Assembly (NCBI GenBank): GCA_039619475.1 | Contig: CM077116.1 | Span: forward strand, 149,561,088 to 149,625,087 | Origin: Icerya purchasi | Taxonomy: Eukaryota; Arthropoda; Insecta; Hemiptera; Monophlebidae | Length of the DNA stretch: 64,000 bases | Direction of reading: 5' to 3' | Shown: piece by piece, positions 46,157 through 58,348 of the stretch | How positions within the stretch are numbered: the first letter of the stretch is position 1 | Layout: every line of letters begins with the position of its first letter | Translations under genes and position numbers: made by a program | The notes under the pieces: model-generated | Told to the model about the DNA's origin: nothing | Seen by the model: only the letters and a program-made list of their open reading frames with translations | Database searches by the model: none

Positions 46157-48095
46157 TTGAAATCAAACAAACCAAACAATATTTTATTTTTCACAAAAAA
46201 TAACTACGATAAAATCACCAATATGACAGAGAATCTAAACTACTCCCTATCTTCTCTTTTTCCGTTCGACAGCACTGACAAAGGCAGCAACAAACAGAAA
46301 ATACTGAGAGAAAACTTTAAACTTCCCATACAGGAAAACGTTGCTCACTCACAACAGACTCCTCTCGATACTTCCGGACTAAATAGCATTATAAAAAATT
46401 AAAAAAAAAAAAATCTTCTCCTTAAACTATTTTCTTAAACCCGGGCGCGAAGCAAACGTAATCTTACTTCATAAATCAAACAAAAATGCAAATCTCATAA
46501 GCTCCTATCGCCCAATATGTCTTTTAAATACTGGAAGCAAAATTTACGAAAAACTATTTAAAAATAGGATAACTTGCCATTTGAACTCAACAAACTTTGT
46601 AGATAAAAGACAATTTGGATTCAGACTAGGTCCGTCCACAGAACATGCTGTGAATTATGCGATTAGCAAGATTAGCAGCAGCCTTAAGAAAAAAAACCGA
46701 ACGTTCTCCTCATGGGAATGGATATCAAAAGAGCTTCTGGTAACTGCTGGCAACTTGCTTTGTTTGACATTTTAAAATCTATTCTGATCAAAGACATACC
46801 ATTGCTAGGTACAATATATTGCTACCTTAAAAACAGACGTGTAACTCTTCAAATAGGTAATCATAGAGCAAATACTGAAACCAATAAAGACTGCCCACAG
46901 GGTAGCGTTGTAGGTTCACTTTTCTGAAATATATTATTCAACAAAGCTCTACCATACGACAAGAAAGTTGACCTATGCGCATATGCAGATGACTTACTAT
47001 TCATAATAACGGGCAATACAAAAGTTAATTTCGAAAGAACAGCTAACAAAACGCTTGAATTACTCGGAGCCTGGATAAATGAAGTAAAGCTTAATCTTTC
47101 AGTTGAAAAATGCTTTGTGTCTCTTTTCACAAACTCCCTGAAACTAAAAAGGAAAAATATTAAAGTACTTTACAGGGGGATCACTTTAAAAGTAGTCGAA
47201 CATTTCAAATACCTAGGAGTTATATCAGACAATAAACTCTCCTTTAAACAACACATAGACTAAGTTGGACGCTAAAAACTATCAATTACTAGAAGTGTGC
47301 AGAAATACATGGGGCTTTCATTGCAGATACAGACTCGTACTGTATAAGTCACTTGTTGAGAATACAGTATGTTACTGTAGCTCTGTGTTTTTCCAACAGC
47401 TAAAAAAGAAAACCCTAAAGCAAAAAATCTACTCTACACAACGTAAATACTTAATAAACGCCTGCAGAGCTAATAGAACAATTTCTCACAGCGCCGCTGT
47501 TGCTCTTACGGGGGAGTCCTTTCACTAGACCTAGAAATTAAATATAGATCAATCATTTTTACCATAAAAAACCATAAAATTTTTAAATATATTAACGATT
47601 ATGTCCATCAAATAATGAACTTTCTGCCTCCAATAAATCCTCTTCAGAACAATTTCTACATGCTAATCCGCCATGACTTACATATAAAAATGTCACTAAA
47701 CAACTCAAAAGATACATTAAAACCTATTTCATGTCCATATGGCAAAACTCGCGGGAAAGAGATACAGCAGGTCGGTATACCCACAGGCTAATCTCAAATA
47801 TTAGAACAGGCTTACAGTTAACACCTACCTTTTTCACTACCCAACTCCTCACTGACCACGAACACTTCGGAGCCCTACTTAAAAAAATACAAAATTACTG
47901 AAGATGACAAATGTGACTGGGGGGAAATCGAAAACACCAATTATGTAATTTTTTACTGCAGTAAGTATGACGATATCAGGTACTTCAACATAGAAAACCT
48001 CAATTTGAGCAATTCAACTTTGGCAACTAAATTTCAAAAATTCGTGTTCTTAGTTTTAAAACCAAAATTTACTGGAAAAAATAACAACCTACGGT
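46157..48095 (+). pseudogene. R1-clade-like non-LTR retrotransposon ORF2 relic
   Basis: The EN-RT linker appears as MTENLNYSLSSLFPFDSTD. After an internal loss near 46400 the RT reads FLKPGREANVILLHKSNKN, SSYRPICLLNTGSKIYEKLF, RQFGFRLGPSTEHAVNYAIS, CPQGSVVGSLF and LCAYADDLLFI (YADD at 46982-46993), then KYLGVISDNKLSF. The C-terminal region gives YQLLEVCRNTWGF and YSTQRKYLINACRANRTISH, then DDKCDWGEIENTNYVIFYC, a degraded C...E...H-like...C knuckle. The CPQGS, YADDL and AYRTxS-type motifs are those of the R1 clade. Stops (for example TGA replacing Trp in SLFWN at 46925) and several frameshifts inactivate it. The endonuclease is missing. The first plus-strand catalytic Asp block survives as MGMDIKRASGN, with the FDN motif altered. 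It begins almost directly after the MITE at 45500-46125. Confidence 0.8.
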
Positions 48096-48869
48096 GATTT
48101 ACATTACTCAATTATATAAAAATCATTACACTTAAAATCTACTCATTAACACATATATAATTTTCAATATTAATACCCGGACAAGACAATCTAGCCTAAA
48201 TGGTAAATCGAACCAAAATAAATCGCACATGTCTTTCAGAAAAAAAAAAAAAATAAATAAAAATATTATTGTCTAATAAATAAGTACACAGTGCATAATC
48301 CACCAGATCATGTAGCATTAAGTTTCTCAAATCCTGATATAAAAAAAAGAAAAAAATTAAAGTTTATTATTTAAGGTTTATTGTAAGAAGGTTCTAGGTC
48401 AAGATTAAGCCTAAAGGCGGTGCTTGGCCTGGCGCCTTTGCACGTGAACTCGTATTGTAAAAAAAGACACTATTGAAATACAGTTCTTAATCAAAAAAAA
48501 AACTTCAAAATGTCTCTCTGGATCCGCACCTGCGTGAACACTTTTGTCACTTACGTAATTGTTCTAATTGTCGTTTGTTGAGAACGCTTTATGCCACAAC
48601 TCGCGGATTTCGATAATAGCTTTCAAACAATACTTCCGTTAGAAGAAAAGCGTTACATATAAACTTTACAACTTTTATTACACGTAAAACATTTTTTATG
48701 TTATTTTTTAAATAAGCTTCGGCGTAAAAATTCTCCATAGTCATTAATATATGTTGCAAAGCTAAAAACGACAATTCAAAAGCTTCAGTTCAAAAGAAAA
48801 AGTGTGACGAACGTACGCATACGTTGTAAAAATAAATAAAATGACTGATAACATAGATATTGAATAGAG
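48096..48869. other. Probable 3' remains of R1-like relic, then unrecognised DNA
   Basis: An A-run lies at 48241-48252. TCTGGATCCGCACCTGCG near 48520 resembles a hAT-type terminal motif without a partner. No gene. Confidence 0.4.
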
Positions 48870-49247
48870 GAGTTTTTTTAACAAAAACAGAAACAGCGAC
48901 TTCGATATGAACTCCAAAAATTTAATAAAAATGTACTAAAAACTAATTCATTTCGATAAAAAATAATATTATGTTTTATAAACATAATATCTTCAAAAGA
49001 CGTTATAATTATTTTTAAACAACATTAGAACCTTAGAATCTCGGCAAACCAAATTAAAATTTCAACAATAATTAAGCTTATTAAGCAAGTATAACATTGC
49101 TTTCTATGAGCCAAGTATTGGAAGCGTCAGGAATATTTTGATGAAGTTTTTAATTATTGTTGCATTTTTGGTGTGCCGAGACTTTCATTAAGGTATCAAG
49201 AATCCTTCATTAAGTGTATATTTATCTGCAAATTATCTTTTATCGAG

Positions 49248-49287
<40 letters not shown>

Positions 49288-49325
49288 CTTTGTGCATATT
49301 ATTTCTCGCAATTTTTAGTGTAAAT
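48870..49325. mobile_element. Foldback element, type B, copy 2
   Basis: The left part has GAAACAGCGACTTCGATATG and AATGTACTAAAAACTAATTC. The centre has GAGCCAAGTATTGG and GTGTGCCGAGACTTTC. The right part has AATTATCTTTTATCGAG before a (ATT)n tract. Same order as 28770-29240. Confidence 0.6.
49250..49287. repeat. (ATT)n microsatellite
   Basis: About twelve ATT units in the right arm of the foldback element. Poly-Leu frames across it are artefacts. Confidence 0.95.
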
Positions 49326-51576
49326 ATTTTTGATGATAATTCAGATGCGAGCAGCCCAAAACGATGTCATTTTCTAGATTGCTGAGCGAATGTTCGAATT
49401 CCGTCTGTAATTAGCATGTAAATCGCGTTTTTTCACATTCATGATATGTATGATTGATCGGACTACGAAGTTTCTTTTTTCGAAAAGGTGATTTAGTGAC
49501 TACTTTAGTAGTATTTTCACCAAAAATACTTATCCGGTATTCATGTGGTACCGCCACTGATCGGCGCCTTTCGAATGAACAAAGAATAACTAAAATTGGT
49601 ACACAGGGGTACAAATTATGGGTGAAAACATACGTAAAAAAAAAAAAAATTAAATAAACGTACGCTACGAATATGAATTCCAGCAGTGAACGGTCGGCTG
49701 TCAATAACCTTCGCAAGGACCAATCTTCAATGAACGGGTTTTGAGGGACAATAGGGAATTTGGTCTAACACGGATTCCCCCCCCCACAATTACACAGAGA
49801 TATTAATACAACCGTCATGCTTCTGAGATGGTGATAGAAGGTTATGGATCGAATAAAGTTATTGACGGACGACGGGACTGTGAAATAACACGATTTTAAG
49901 ATTTTGATTTCTAGGGGAAACAAAATAGCAGCTTTGTACGCGTCTGAAGAGAAGGCTAATGTTTTAAAGACAAATTGCACTGTAACAGGAATCATGTAAC
50001 GAAGAGCATGGCTCTCTAGTTGTCAAGGACAAACTGGCGAATACACTTTGTGCCAGTAATTTAGAACGGTCAGCGTATCCAACAATCGAGTAATGTGGGT
50101 CGTTTGCGGATTTATCGCACAACACTGCTGCTTCATATCAACGAGTCGCGAAACACCTTTTAGCAAGTTTTCAACGAACAAAACTGTCTCTTTGTTTTGC
50201 TCGCATTTTTATGTCCGCGAATTTAGTGACTACGTAGACGCTACTTCTGAGGATCCTTGTTTTTGTATAAAACTGATTATGTTGCTAGTTGCAACAGTGT
50301 GCATTTCTTTACATTATGAACGACAGTATTTGAACAATTTACAATGAAAGGAAAAGTAAAATTCTTCGCGGACAGTGGCCCAGCTCTGACACAACGCACG
50401 GGCAAAATGGTTTTTGTTTCTGGATAGGTGCTAATGCGTGTGGAAGAATTTTCAGTCTAAACGAGTACGTTTAATGTAGCGTAAATTAGAAATAGGCAAG
50501 TTCCGATCGAAACAGAATTTGAGGAACATCGAGATTTAAACTGTGGGAACGACACAAGGGGGATATTTAAAAATGAAGCCGGAGTGGGAGGATCCTAAGA
50601 AAAGGTCGTAAGAATGGAAGACATGGTCTAATTTAGCGCGTATGCCGAAGGACATCTGCCTTAATTTGTCGACTTCATCCGGCATAAACTGCATCGACAG
50701 CAATCCATTGCAAGTTCATTGCGCAGACGACTTATGAATAACAAACAGAATGAAAACCGAATGTTGTCGGTGGAATTGGTTTATCGTTACAATGTGTTTT
50801 TTACCGTTAATAAAGCCTAGTCTCTAATACGTATGTTTTGCGTATTGAATTTAACCACGCTCTTAACGCTCTATCGCGTAAGGAACAGCGAAAACAACGT
50901 AGCGTAAACGAGGAAATTCAGTGAATAATGTATATTAATATATGTGTGTATCGGTGCGTGTATGTAAGTTAACAACAATGATATCTTCGGAAATGGTAAT
51001 AAAGTTGTTCAAAATCGGCGCATTAATAGCTCGTTCTACAAAGACGCAACCTTAAGGCAATTGCACAAAGCTCCAAAGAAAGGTGAATAACACGCACATA
51101 CATGGTAAATAAATTTCTCTTACACGTTTTCCTGTTTGTCAATTTGCAGCTAGAGCTCTGTAGGAAAATTGCAAAAAATTTTCTTCACAGACGGTTTTAT
51201 GGCCATGTTTGATGCGTTCGTCCTCTTCTACATACACACCGACACACGCGCGAGTCAATTTTTTCTTTGTCTGTTCAATTTAATGCAGTCTACTATAATG
51301 GTATTCGACGCAGGAACTATTCAGTTTCGCCGTAATTGCGAGATTTACAACATTTCTATTAATTTATAGGAGACTATTACTAAATATTCAATGTTTACAG
51401 TATTATACAATTGTATTATTTTTCCGACGTGCAATTTAACTGCGAATAAATTAAAAATCATTAAGCAAGTCTGCAACTAAATCCGTAGCGTGTACACTAT
51501 TTTGAATATTTTATTTGTGCGATAACATCTGTTTAATATTGAACTGGTGCTCTTTTAAAATTATATACTGTATACG
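49326..51576. other. Intergenic, no gene recognised
   Basis: Several frames of 60-100 codons overlap on both strands; none has a recognisable domain or a consistent coding bias. Confidence 0.45.
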
Positions 51577-52235
51577 CAGTGGCGGATGATCTACAGGGAA
51601 GGGATAGGGGACATTCCCCTCCAAAGAACCAAAGCTTCTACGAAAAAAAATTGTTATAACAGAGAAACTTAATTTATGCTATTAAATATTTATATGACTT
51701 TTACCTACGGATTATAATAATTAATATTTAATACTATTTTCTAGTAAAACTATTAATGTTACGTTTCTATTCTATTTTAAATGTAATTAGCATCGATTTT
51801 TCGCCGTTTTTATTTATTATTAATTTTTATTTTGTAATTTTAATTAAAAATAGAGTTTAATGAGAAATATATACATTTAAACTTCCCCATGAGGTCAAAG
51901 AATTCGGATCGAATTACCAACAAAAATAAAAAAGAAGTAAAGTCTAATAAAAAAATACTATCTTTCTTACTATTTCTAAATCACCATTTTAGCTGGGATT
52001 TTATATAATTTCGTTTTATTTTTCACCCTTAAATATAAGACAAAAGTTAAATTAAAAATTGTAATAATTACGTATTTTTAAAACGTTTTTAAATTCCTAT
52101 AAAGGTCGCTGCTATTTGATATTCTTTATGAAACAAGGAATATTTCTCAAATCTACTGCCTACCGTAGAAGATATTACGACAATTATATAATCCCCCTCC
52201 CCAAAATGTTCTTCTGGATCCGACCCTTCCGAGTG
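51577..52235 (+). mobile_element. hAT-type MITE, copy 2, with 8-bp target duplication
   Basis: Starts CAGTGGCGGATGATCTACAG; the far end reads TCTGGATCCGACCCTTCCGA then GTG. In inverse orientation that is CACTCGGAAGGGTCGGATCC. The flanks are TGTATACG (51569-51576) and CGTATACG (52236-52243), matching in seven of eight bases, as expected for the 8-bp duplication of hAT elements. No ORF, so non-autonomous. Class is inferred from the CAGTGGCGGAT start and the duplication length. Confidence 0.75.
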
Positions 52236-52640
52236 CGTATACGATTTTAAATCTACATAAATATACGTTTATAAAAGTACCATGACTGGTTGTAAATTGT
52301 ACCTTAAAAATACGAGGTATGGAAAAAACTTACTGCATGTTTAATGTTTGGGAAATACCGTTTTGTTAGACCTCATTATAATTATATACCGCTTTGATAA
52401 TTATTTCTATGAAATATGCGTTTAATGTAACCCTAAATTGTTCTAATTTTATCGTTTTTTTTTTTTCTTTTTTCGGCCTTGTAAAAAGCCTATACGTTGT
52501 ACGGTGCTAACTCATTGATTAATATTAATTTTATTTTTAATTAAAAATATATTCATATAATTTTACGCTTAATAATTCATAGTCCTGTGCGATATCGCTA
52601 CCATGTACTAGTAGTTGATGGTTTTATCATACCGACGGCT
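52236..52640. other. Intergenic, nothing recognised
   Basis: AT-rich with a T-run near 52457-52465. Confidence 0.5.
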
Positions 52641-52651
52641 CATTGGAAAAG

Positions 52652-52782
52652 CTAGACACGCCAAATTTTGCTTCAAGATGTAGACATGTCGAATTTCGAT
52701 TCGAAAAGTAAACACCCTGACGTGTCTGCTTTCCAACGTTTTTGCTTTTCGAATCAACATTCGACATGTCTACCGTGTCTAG
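52652..52782. repeat. Interrupted palindrome
   Basis: CTAGACACG (52652-52660) plus GTAGACATGTCGAATTTCGA and onward to 52708 are inverted at 52745-52782 (CTTTTCGAATCAACATTCGA and onward to CCGTGTCTAG). A 19-base insert splits the left arm. The 36-base centre has a further GACGTGTCT motif. Confidence 0.85.
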
Positions 52783-52790
52783 TTTTTTTA

Positions 52791-54839
52791 TTCGTATCGT
52801 AAGACGTTAATCTATATAGTTCGAGCGCTAATCTGGAAAGCCAGTGTAGGGAATTGTCGCAAAATTGGTGTAGATCTTGAAATGTAACACCATTTTTGGC
52901 ACATCACATTCTTCAACAGCGCTTTTTTATTGTTTGCTTTGGATGACCGCAACGGTAATAACTCGCCAGCTCGGAAATGCCCCGCTTTTGCAGGAGATGG
53001 TCGAATCTACCATGGCCAGTTCGAATTATGTTCGGGAGTCGCCACTTTTTTCCTACGAAGTTCCATTCCCGGGAGGTTGATCTGTAGGGTTCGCCTCCGC
53101 GCGGTGCCCCTGGTAACCACTACAACTTGTTGGTCGGCAAACTCTTCCTTCTGGATGTTGAGAATAGAAATGAACGCCTCTATATTGGAAAGCGTAGAAA
53201 TAGTCCTAATAAGGACTCGAGCAACGAAAATAATGATTTTTTCCACTGAGCTGTCGATTTAATCGGTAGCGGCGAAGATCGGGTTTGACTATTTCGATGG
53301 CGTAATTAGCCGTAGATCGAAATAAGTTCAATCTGTTGCAGAAATCCTCGCCAAACGATTTAGCACACAATGCGCGGTCTTTTAAAAAAGATATGTACGA
53401 TGTAAATAGTGTGATACCTTAAACTGGTTGAATGAACTGCAGATTAACTCGTGATTTTATTTTTATACTCCTTATTTTGACGATTAAGTGAAGAAATTGA
53501 CAAGTTTTGTGGTCCTTGCGCTGCCCGATGCGGGACGCAAAAATTTATTATTATTTTTTTTTTTTTTGCAAAGTTTGATTATTTCTTTTCAAATGTTACT
53601 TCTTTACAATTATTTCGAGAAATAACGTCAGTGAATACGTACTTACTGCTTTACTCGTTTCTTCATTATAATTTATTTTCATCTCTAATTAATTACCAGT
53701 AAATTTAATAATTTTTAGTTTTAAAAGTGACGATTATTTAGAAACATGTCGACGAATATTGCAGAAACTCTGCAATCAAGTTAGCCAGTGAACGCGTAGT
53801 ACTAAAGATCGTGCACACGAATTTGAAAACAGCTAGCAAGGTACCGGAGTATATGATGTCGGTTATTACGTTCTTTCTTTGAAATTGATATACAACTGAG
53901 TAAATTAAAATAATACAATTATGAACACTGTAACAAACATCAAATTAATATACAGTGTTTATTTAAACAATTATAATTTCATTATTTTAATTTACTTAAC
54001 AAATGGAATGATATATGATTTATACTACGTTTAATTAAGAAAATATTCCGCGCAACCTTTGAAGTCTGATATTTTTTTATTATCGTTACACGAATTTCGT
54101 TTTATGTTAAAAATGAAACGTAGGTTCAAAGAGAAATGCTACATTAATAATATTCACTTTGAGCGGCGTGGCCTTTTCGGCATGCTTAATTTACTCTATG
54201 TATTATATTAAGAGTTCTATTTAAGAACATATATTCGTATAATACAGTATATTTACATGTTTCTACTTTTATAAACTCGTCTTTTTATCCGTTCTTCACT
54301 GTTGCTACAAACTACTTCGCATACAACTTGGTCGGTGACGGGACTATGCTTTTCATCTCGTCTCCTGTCCCCTTCCAATAATGTAAGTACATCTTGCAGG
54401 CTACTATCGCACACACCACCTTTATTTCGTTCTGTTTAAGCTGCACATTCATTTACACCCCTGTATTTCGAACACATATATTACAATAAATATATTTTCC
54501 CATCCATTGGGGTCTAAGAAAAAAAAAACAAAATTCAGTTTCAGTTCCTGCGCTAAATTTATTACGGTTCTAAGAATTTGTTTTAAAATTACGGCAATTG
54601 GTTGAAATTTTTTTTTTAAATAACACAATTTGCCACCCTCCTGCGAGCCTGCCTTTCCTACGTTACTACATTGTTTAACAAAATTTCGATTTATAAATAA
54701 ACACATAAACGTAATAAATAGAGGATAAACGGAAAATACATTATTTCAATAAAAACATTTCACAGTCACGTGATGTTGTTACATTATCAGAAAATACGTT
54801 TTGCCGTTTTTAATTTATTCTCTATAAGTAAAAGTAAAG
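52791..54839. other. Intergenic; one inverted repeat
   Basis: 53898-53933 and 53951-53998 form an AT-rich inverted repeat (GAGTAAATTAAAATAAT and its complement, plus AACACTGTA). Overlapping frames at 52877-53262 were not recognised. Confidence 0.45.
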
Positions 54840-55112
54840 TAAGTCCCATACTCTTGATAAGGATTCGTAGATCACGAAGTTTATTCATAATGTACTAAGA
54901 AGCCTAATGGATCTGATGAGGATACCGGGGGTCAGTTCGTTTCTACTTGGAATCCGCCTTTATTTTCCCAGATTTCTCTGGTAGCCAATTCAATTTCAGA
55001 TTAGGCATAAACTTGATAACGACTTGGATCCGGAACGAGACAAGTCTTGAAAACCTATGACACTTCTAATTTGGTAGCCAAGCACTTTAACCACTAGACT
55101 ACCGCACTACAT
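54840..55112 (-). mobile_element. tRNA-derived SINE, family C
   Basis: On the minus strand the head is GTGCGGTAGTCTAGTGGTTA (55110-55091), a box A-type sequence, followed by AAGTGCTTGGCTACC. GGTTTTCAAGACTTG (about 55055-55041) is box B-like. The body has GGCTACCAGAGAAATCTGGG and CTGACCCCCGGTATCCTC, typical of non-tRNA SINE bodies. The tRNA part cannot form an intact cloverleaf. Only one copy is in this window. Confidence 0.65.
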
Positions 55113-56709
55113 TTATTTTCTATGTGTTTATTTGTTATGTTGGAATATCTGTTAATATTTAGCGTGCTGCCCATATATATTAATAATATCACTGTAGATA
55201 ATATTAGGTCAAATTATGCGTTAATACGCAATAATATCTTATAAAATCTACGCGATTGTTTTAAGTATATTCGAAATTACTAGAATTTGTAAACTTTTTT
55301 TTTTCCCCCTAATGTGATTAAAACGGGTGTAGAATTTTAAATTGCTGTCCAAACTAATGACGACTCTCAAATTTATTTTTAATTCTGCTAGTATAATTCA
55401 TGTTTAAGTAAAATCCCCCCCTTTATACTGTAAAATAAAAAGCGTACATCGTTTTTGACATTATTTAATTTTATTGTTCGAATGAGATCACTTCTCTTTT
55501 AAAACAAATACAAAATTCTTGTATACACATTTTCCCCGAGCTACTTTTTGAAGGACTAACGTGATATACATTTGTTTATGATACTTTTAACCCTACGAAC
55601 GTGACTAACAATAAGAGCAGAGCTAGTCCTTCATTCAGTCTATGGGTATATTTCTAAAATGATCGAGGAGGAATTTGGACCTATAAGGAGTGCGCAAAAG
55701 TTATCTGTAGCACCTGGTATGTTGAAGGGCTATTTCAAATAGCTTAAAATATACACGTTTACTCTCCACAGGCTGTTTAATAATTGTCGTAAAAAGTCAA
55801 GAGCGATAATTATTCCGATCTATCTTTTTCCACTTTGGTCAAATTTATTTCTTTATCATGGATTCCTTTATAAATAGTAGATTTTTCGTTGCTATATTTC
55901 TGAGATATTTTATTGGAAAATTTAGTATAGCAGATATTCTAGTTATTTTTTGTACTTCCTTTTGAAGGCCATCGGGATAGTTACGCAACTGAGAAAGAAG
56001 TTTGTGTTTGAATTTATTCATTTACAGTGATATTATAATGTTACAATCGGAAGGTAAATTATTTAAAATATCGAGAATTTGTCCTTTGTAAGCAAAATAT
56101 CTAGATTCCAAGGCTAACAACATGCTTCGTGTGATGATAAAAAGTCGGACTGTAAGGATTAGGCAATTTTTGAATTACTTTTTATATTGAGTAAATAAAT
56201 TTTAGGTAAAACGTGAAAAAATACCGATATTAAAAGTCTATATTTAAAGTTATGTTAAAATACGTAAGTATCGGAAGAACGCGCGCCAATATATCCACAA
56301 ATAAACACATTCACTTTAAACGCGTGCGGCACTGAAAGAATTATAAAACAACAATAAAACGATCATACGAACGTCGATGAATTCTCTGAATTCTCAATGT
56401 CGAAAATAATGCACTAGGTGGACTACATTTCCGTTGTGCGAAGCAACATTAGTTAGAACTTCTCAGCATTGAACGCTGTCCAAACGAAACATGGATCCGG
56501 TCTTCAATAATCAGTCGTTCACATGTTTGAAGGCGGTGAAGGTGGTTTACTATTTCCGTACCGAGAGATCCGTAGTCAGGCATACACTTACTTAAAAATA
56601 CGAGCGTTTAACGACAGTAAGATTTCACTACGACCAATTTTTTTCAATATCCGTCGACATTTCAACTAAATTTACACGTTCACACACGCAAACACCCCCA
56701 TATTATATA

Positions 56710-56741
<32 letters not shown>

Positions 56742-58099
56742 AATAAAAATGAGCAAAAAATCCTCGCCCGTTATTTGTTTTCTTAATCGACGCATTTTCG
56801 CAATTGCAATATAGCAAAATTATAAAACCCCTTAAATTTTAAAATTCAAAAGCCTAAATTTTGAAAATGTATATAATTTTAAAAAAATTCATAACCATTC
56901 TATGGGAGGTAGAGAGCGTATTTTGGTTACAAGAATACAGGAAAAATTCGAAATCTCGAAAAAATTTTAAATTATGTAATGTCAATCAGTACCTTTTTAC
57001 TTTCACTGTCATTCTTTTTCTACATTTGTTGCTTTCATGTCCAGAGTTGTTCCTATCTACGTATTCGTTTCATTTCGTTTAAATGTGAAGTATTTTGTTT
57101 TTATGACAAGTTTTATTAGGTTCACGGTTTTTGGCCGCTTAGAAAACCTGCATTTCGTATGACCATTGTAAATATCTGGCTATGTAAAAATTGTTGTTAT
57201 CTGAAATAAATATTTATCGAATAGCAAACAAACAAAAGCGATAAATTCTGCGTTTCAATAAGTTTGAACATTTTTTATTTCATCCCGGAATCTTGTATTA
57301 ACCTCTTTATATAGTTTATCTGATCTCTAATGAAGATCTTCACATAAACCAGTATAAACGTTATGTGATAGCTGTTTAAACCATACATTTTCTTCCTAAT
57401 CGAACTGAATTACTACCCAATGTCAAATGGTTTAGAAACTATCAGTACGATCATTCATCTATCAGAAATCGCTATAAAACCTTTAATACACGTTTCTTAA
57501 TATTTTTCTTAATTAATATCCCTACATCATTTCTGTGTTCTTTGCCTTCTTCATTTTCAAACGAGTAATAAAAGGTGCAGGTTTCCATTTCAAATTCTCC
57601 GCTTCTAGCAGATTTCACATAATCCTAAAATATCTATCTTCAATCTTTCCGTTTTTAGTATCTTCCAGTTTCGAATAAAGCCCTGATATTCCATGTTGTT
57701 TTTTTTCGTTTCCTTTCCCTCATTTTTTAGTTATTGCTAGTCGCATCTTTTTCATAGGAGACGTTTTATTTCGCTCTAACAAACCCGAGCACCTGACAAT
57801 TGCAAGTTCGATCGTTAGGCACAATCACATGTTCATGTTTTAATATCATATAATATATTAAAGAATTTGAATTTAGTGGTTTGCTTTCTCCAATGCAGCA
57901 TCATATTATATTTTTGCCTGAAAATGTTCCCTATCGAGCTTTTAGACAATCACTTCCCTAAGAACCCCAGTAAGATAATGATGTAACTGCCGCCCTGCAT
58001 TACAAGCAGTAAACTTGTATTTCCGACATTATGATTTCGCTAACCGTTGAATTTTTCTAGGAATACTTTCGCAGCCTTCCTTAGAATGAACACCCGTCT
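55113..58099. other. Intergenic; microsatellite
   Basis: (TA)n then (ATA)n at 56704-56746. A pyrimidine-rich stretch at 57480-57790 has no readable motif. No gene recognised. Confidence 0.45.
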
Positions 58100-58235
58100 C
58101 TGTTTCTAGATCCAGCCTCAGAAGTCTTGTCTCAAGTTACACACACGTAATACCGGCTTTCCTCAAACTCTTCACGTATCATTTTGTTAGCCGACCTGTC
58201 TTCCCTCTAGGATTTCTACATTTCAGTAAGTTACT
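58100..58235 (-). pseudogene. Possible non-LTR retrotransposon C-terminal scrap
   Basis: The minus strand reads CRNPRGKTGRLTK, a stop, then YVKSLRKAGIT. It resembles the WNPxGxRxRGRPxxxW...LRxxGI tail of several non-LTR polyproteins. Only about 30 codons are readable, so this call is tentative. Confidence 0.3.
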
Positions 58236-58348
58236 TAGTTTAGCGGAGAACGCTGCATGTTGGGAAATTCTAGAGTAGAAGTGGAAAAGCTACGAAATCT
58301 GCTGATGGATTTCATATTGCGTATTTCACTAGATGTATATTACGTATA

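Noticed and set aside
52877..53262. Overlapping frames in a less AT-rich patch
   Set aside because: No domain recognised in any of the three frames; neighbouring bases show no splice-consistent structure that I can defend.
54988..55112. Possible functional tRNA gene (minus strand)
   Set aside because: Box A and B spacing fits a tRNA-derived head, but the acceptor and anticodon stems do not pair and a SINE body follows.
57780..57830. Box B-like AGTTCGATCGTTAGG as a further SINE
   Set aside because: No box A or repeated copy in the window supports it.
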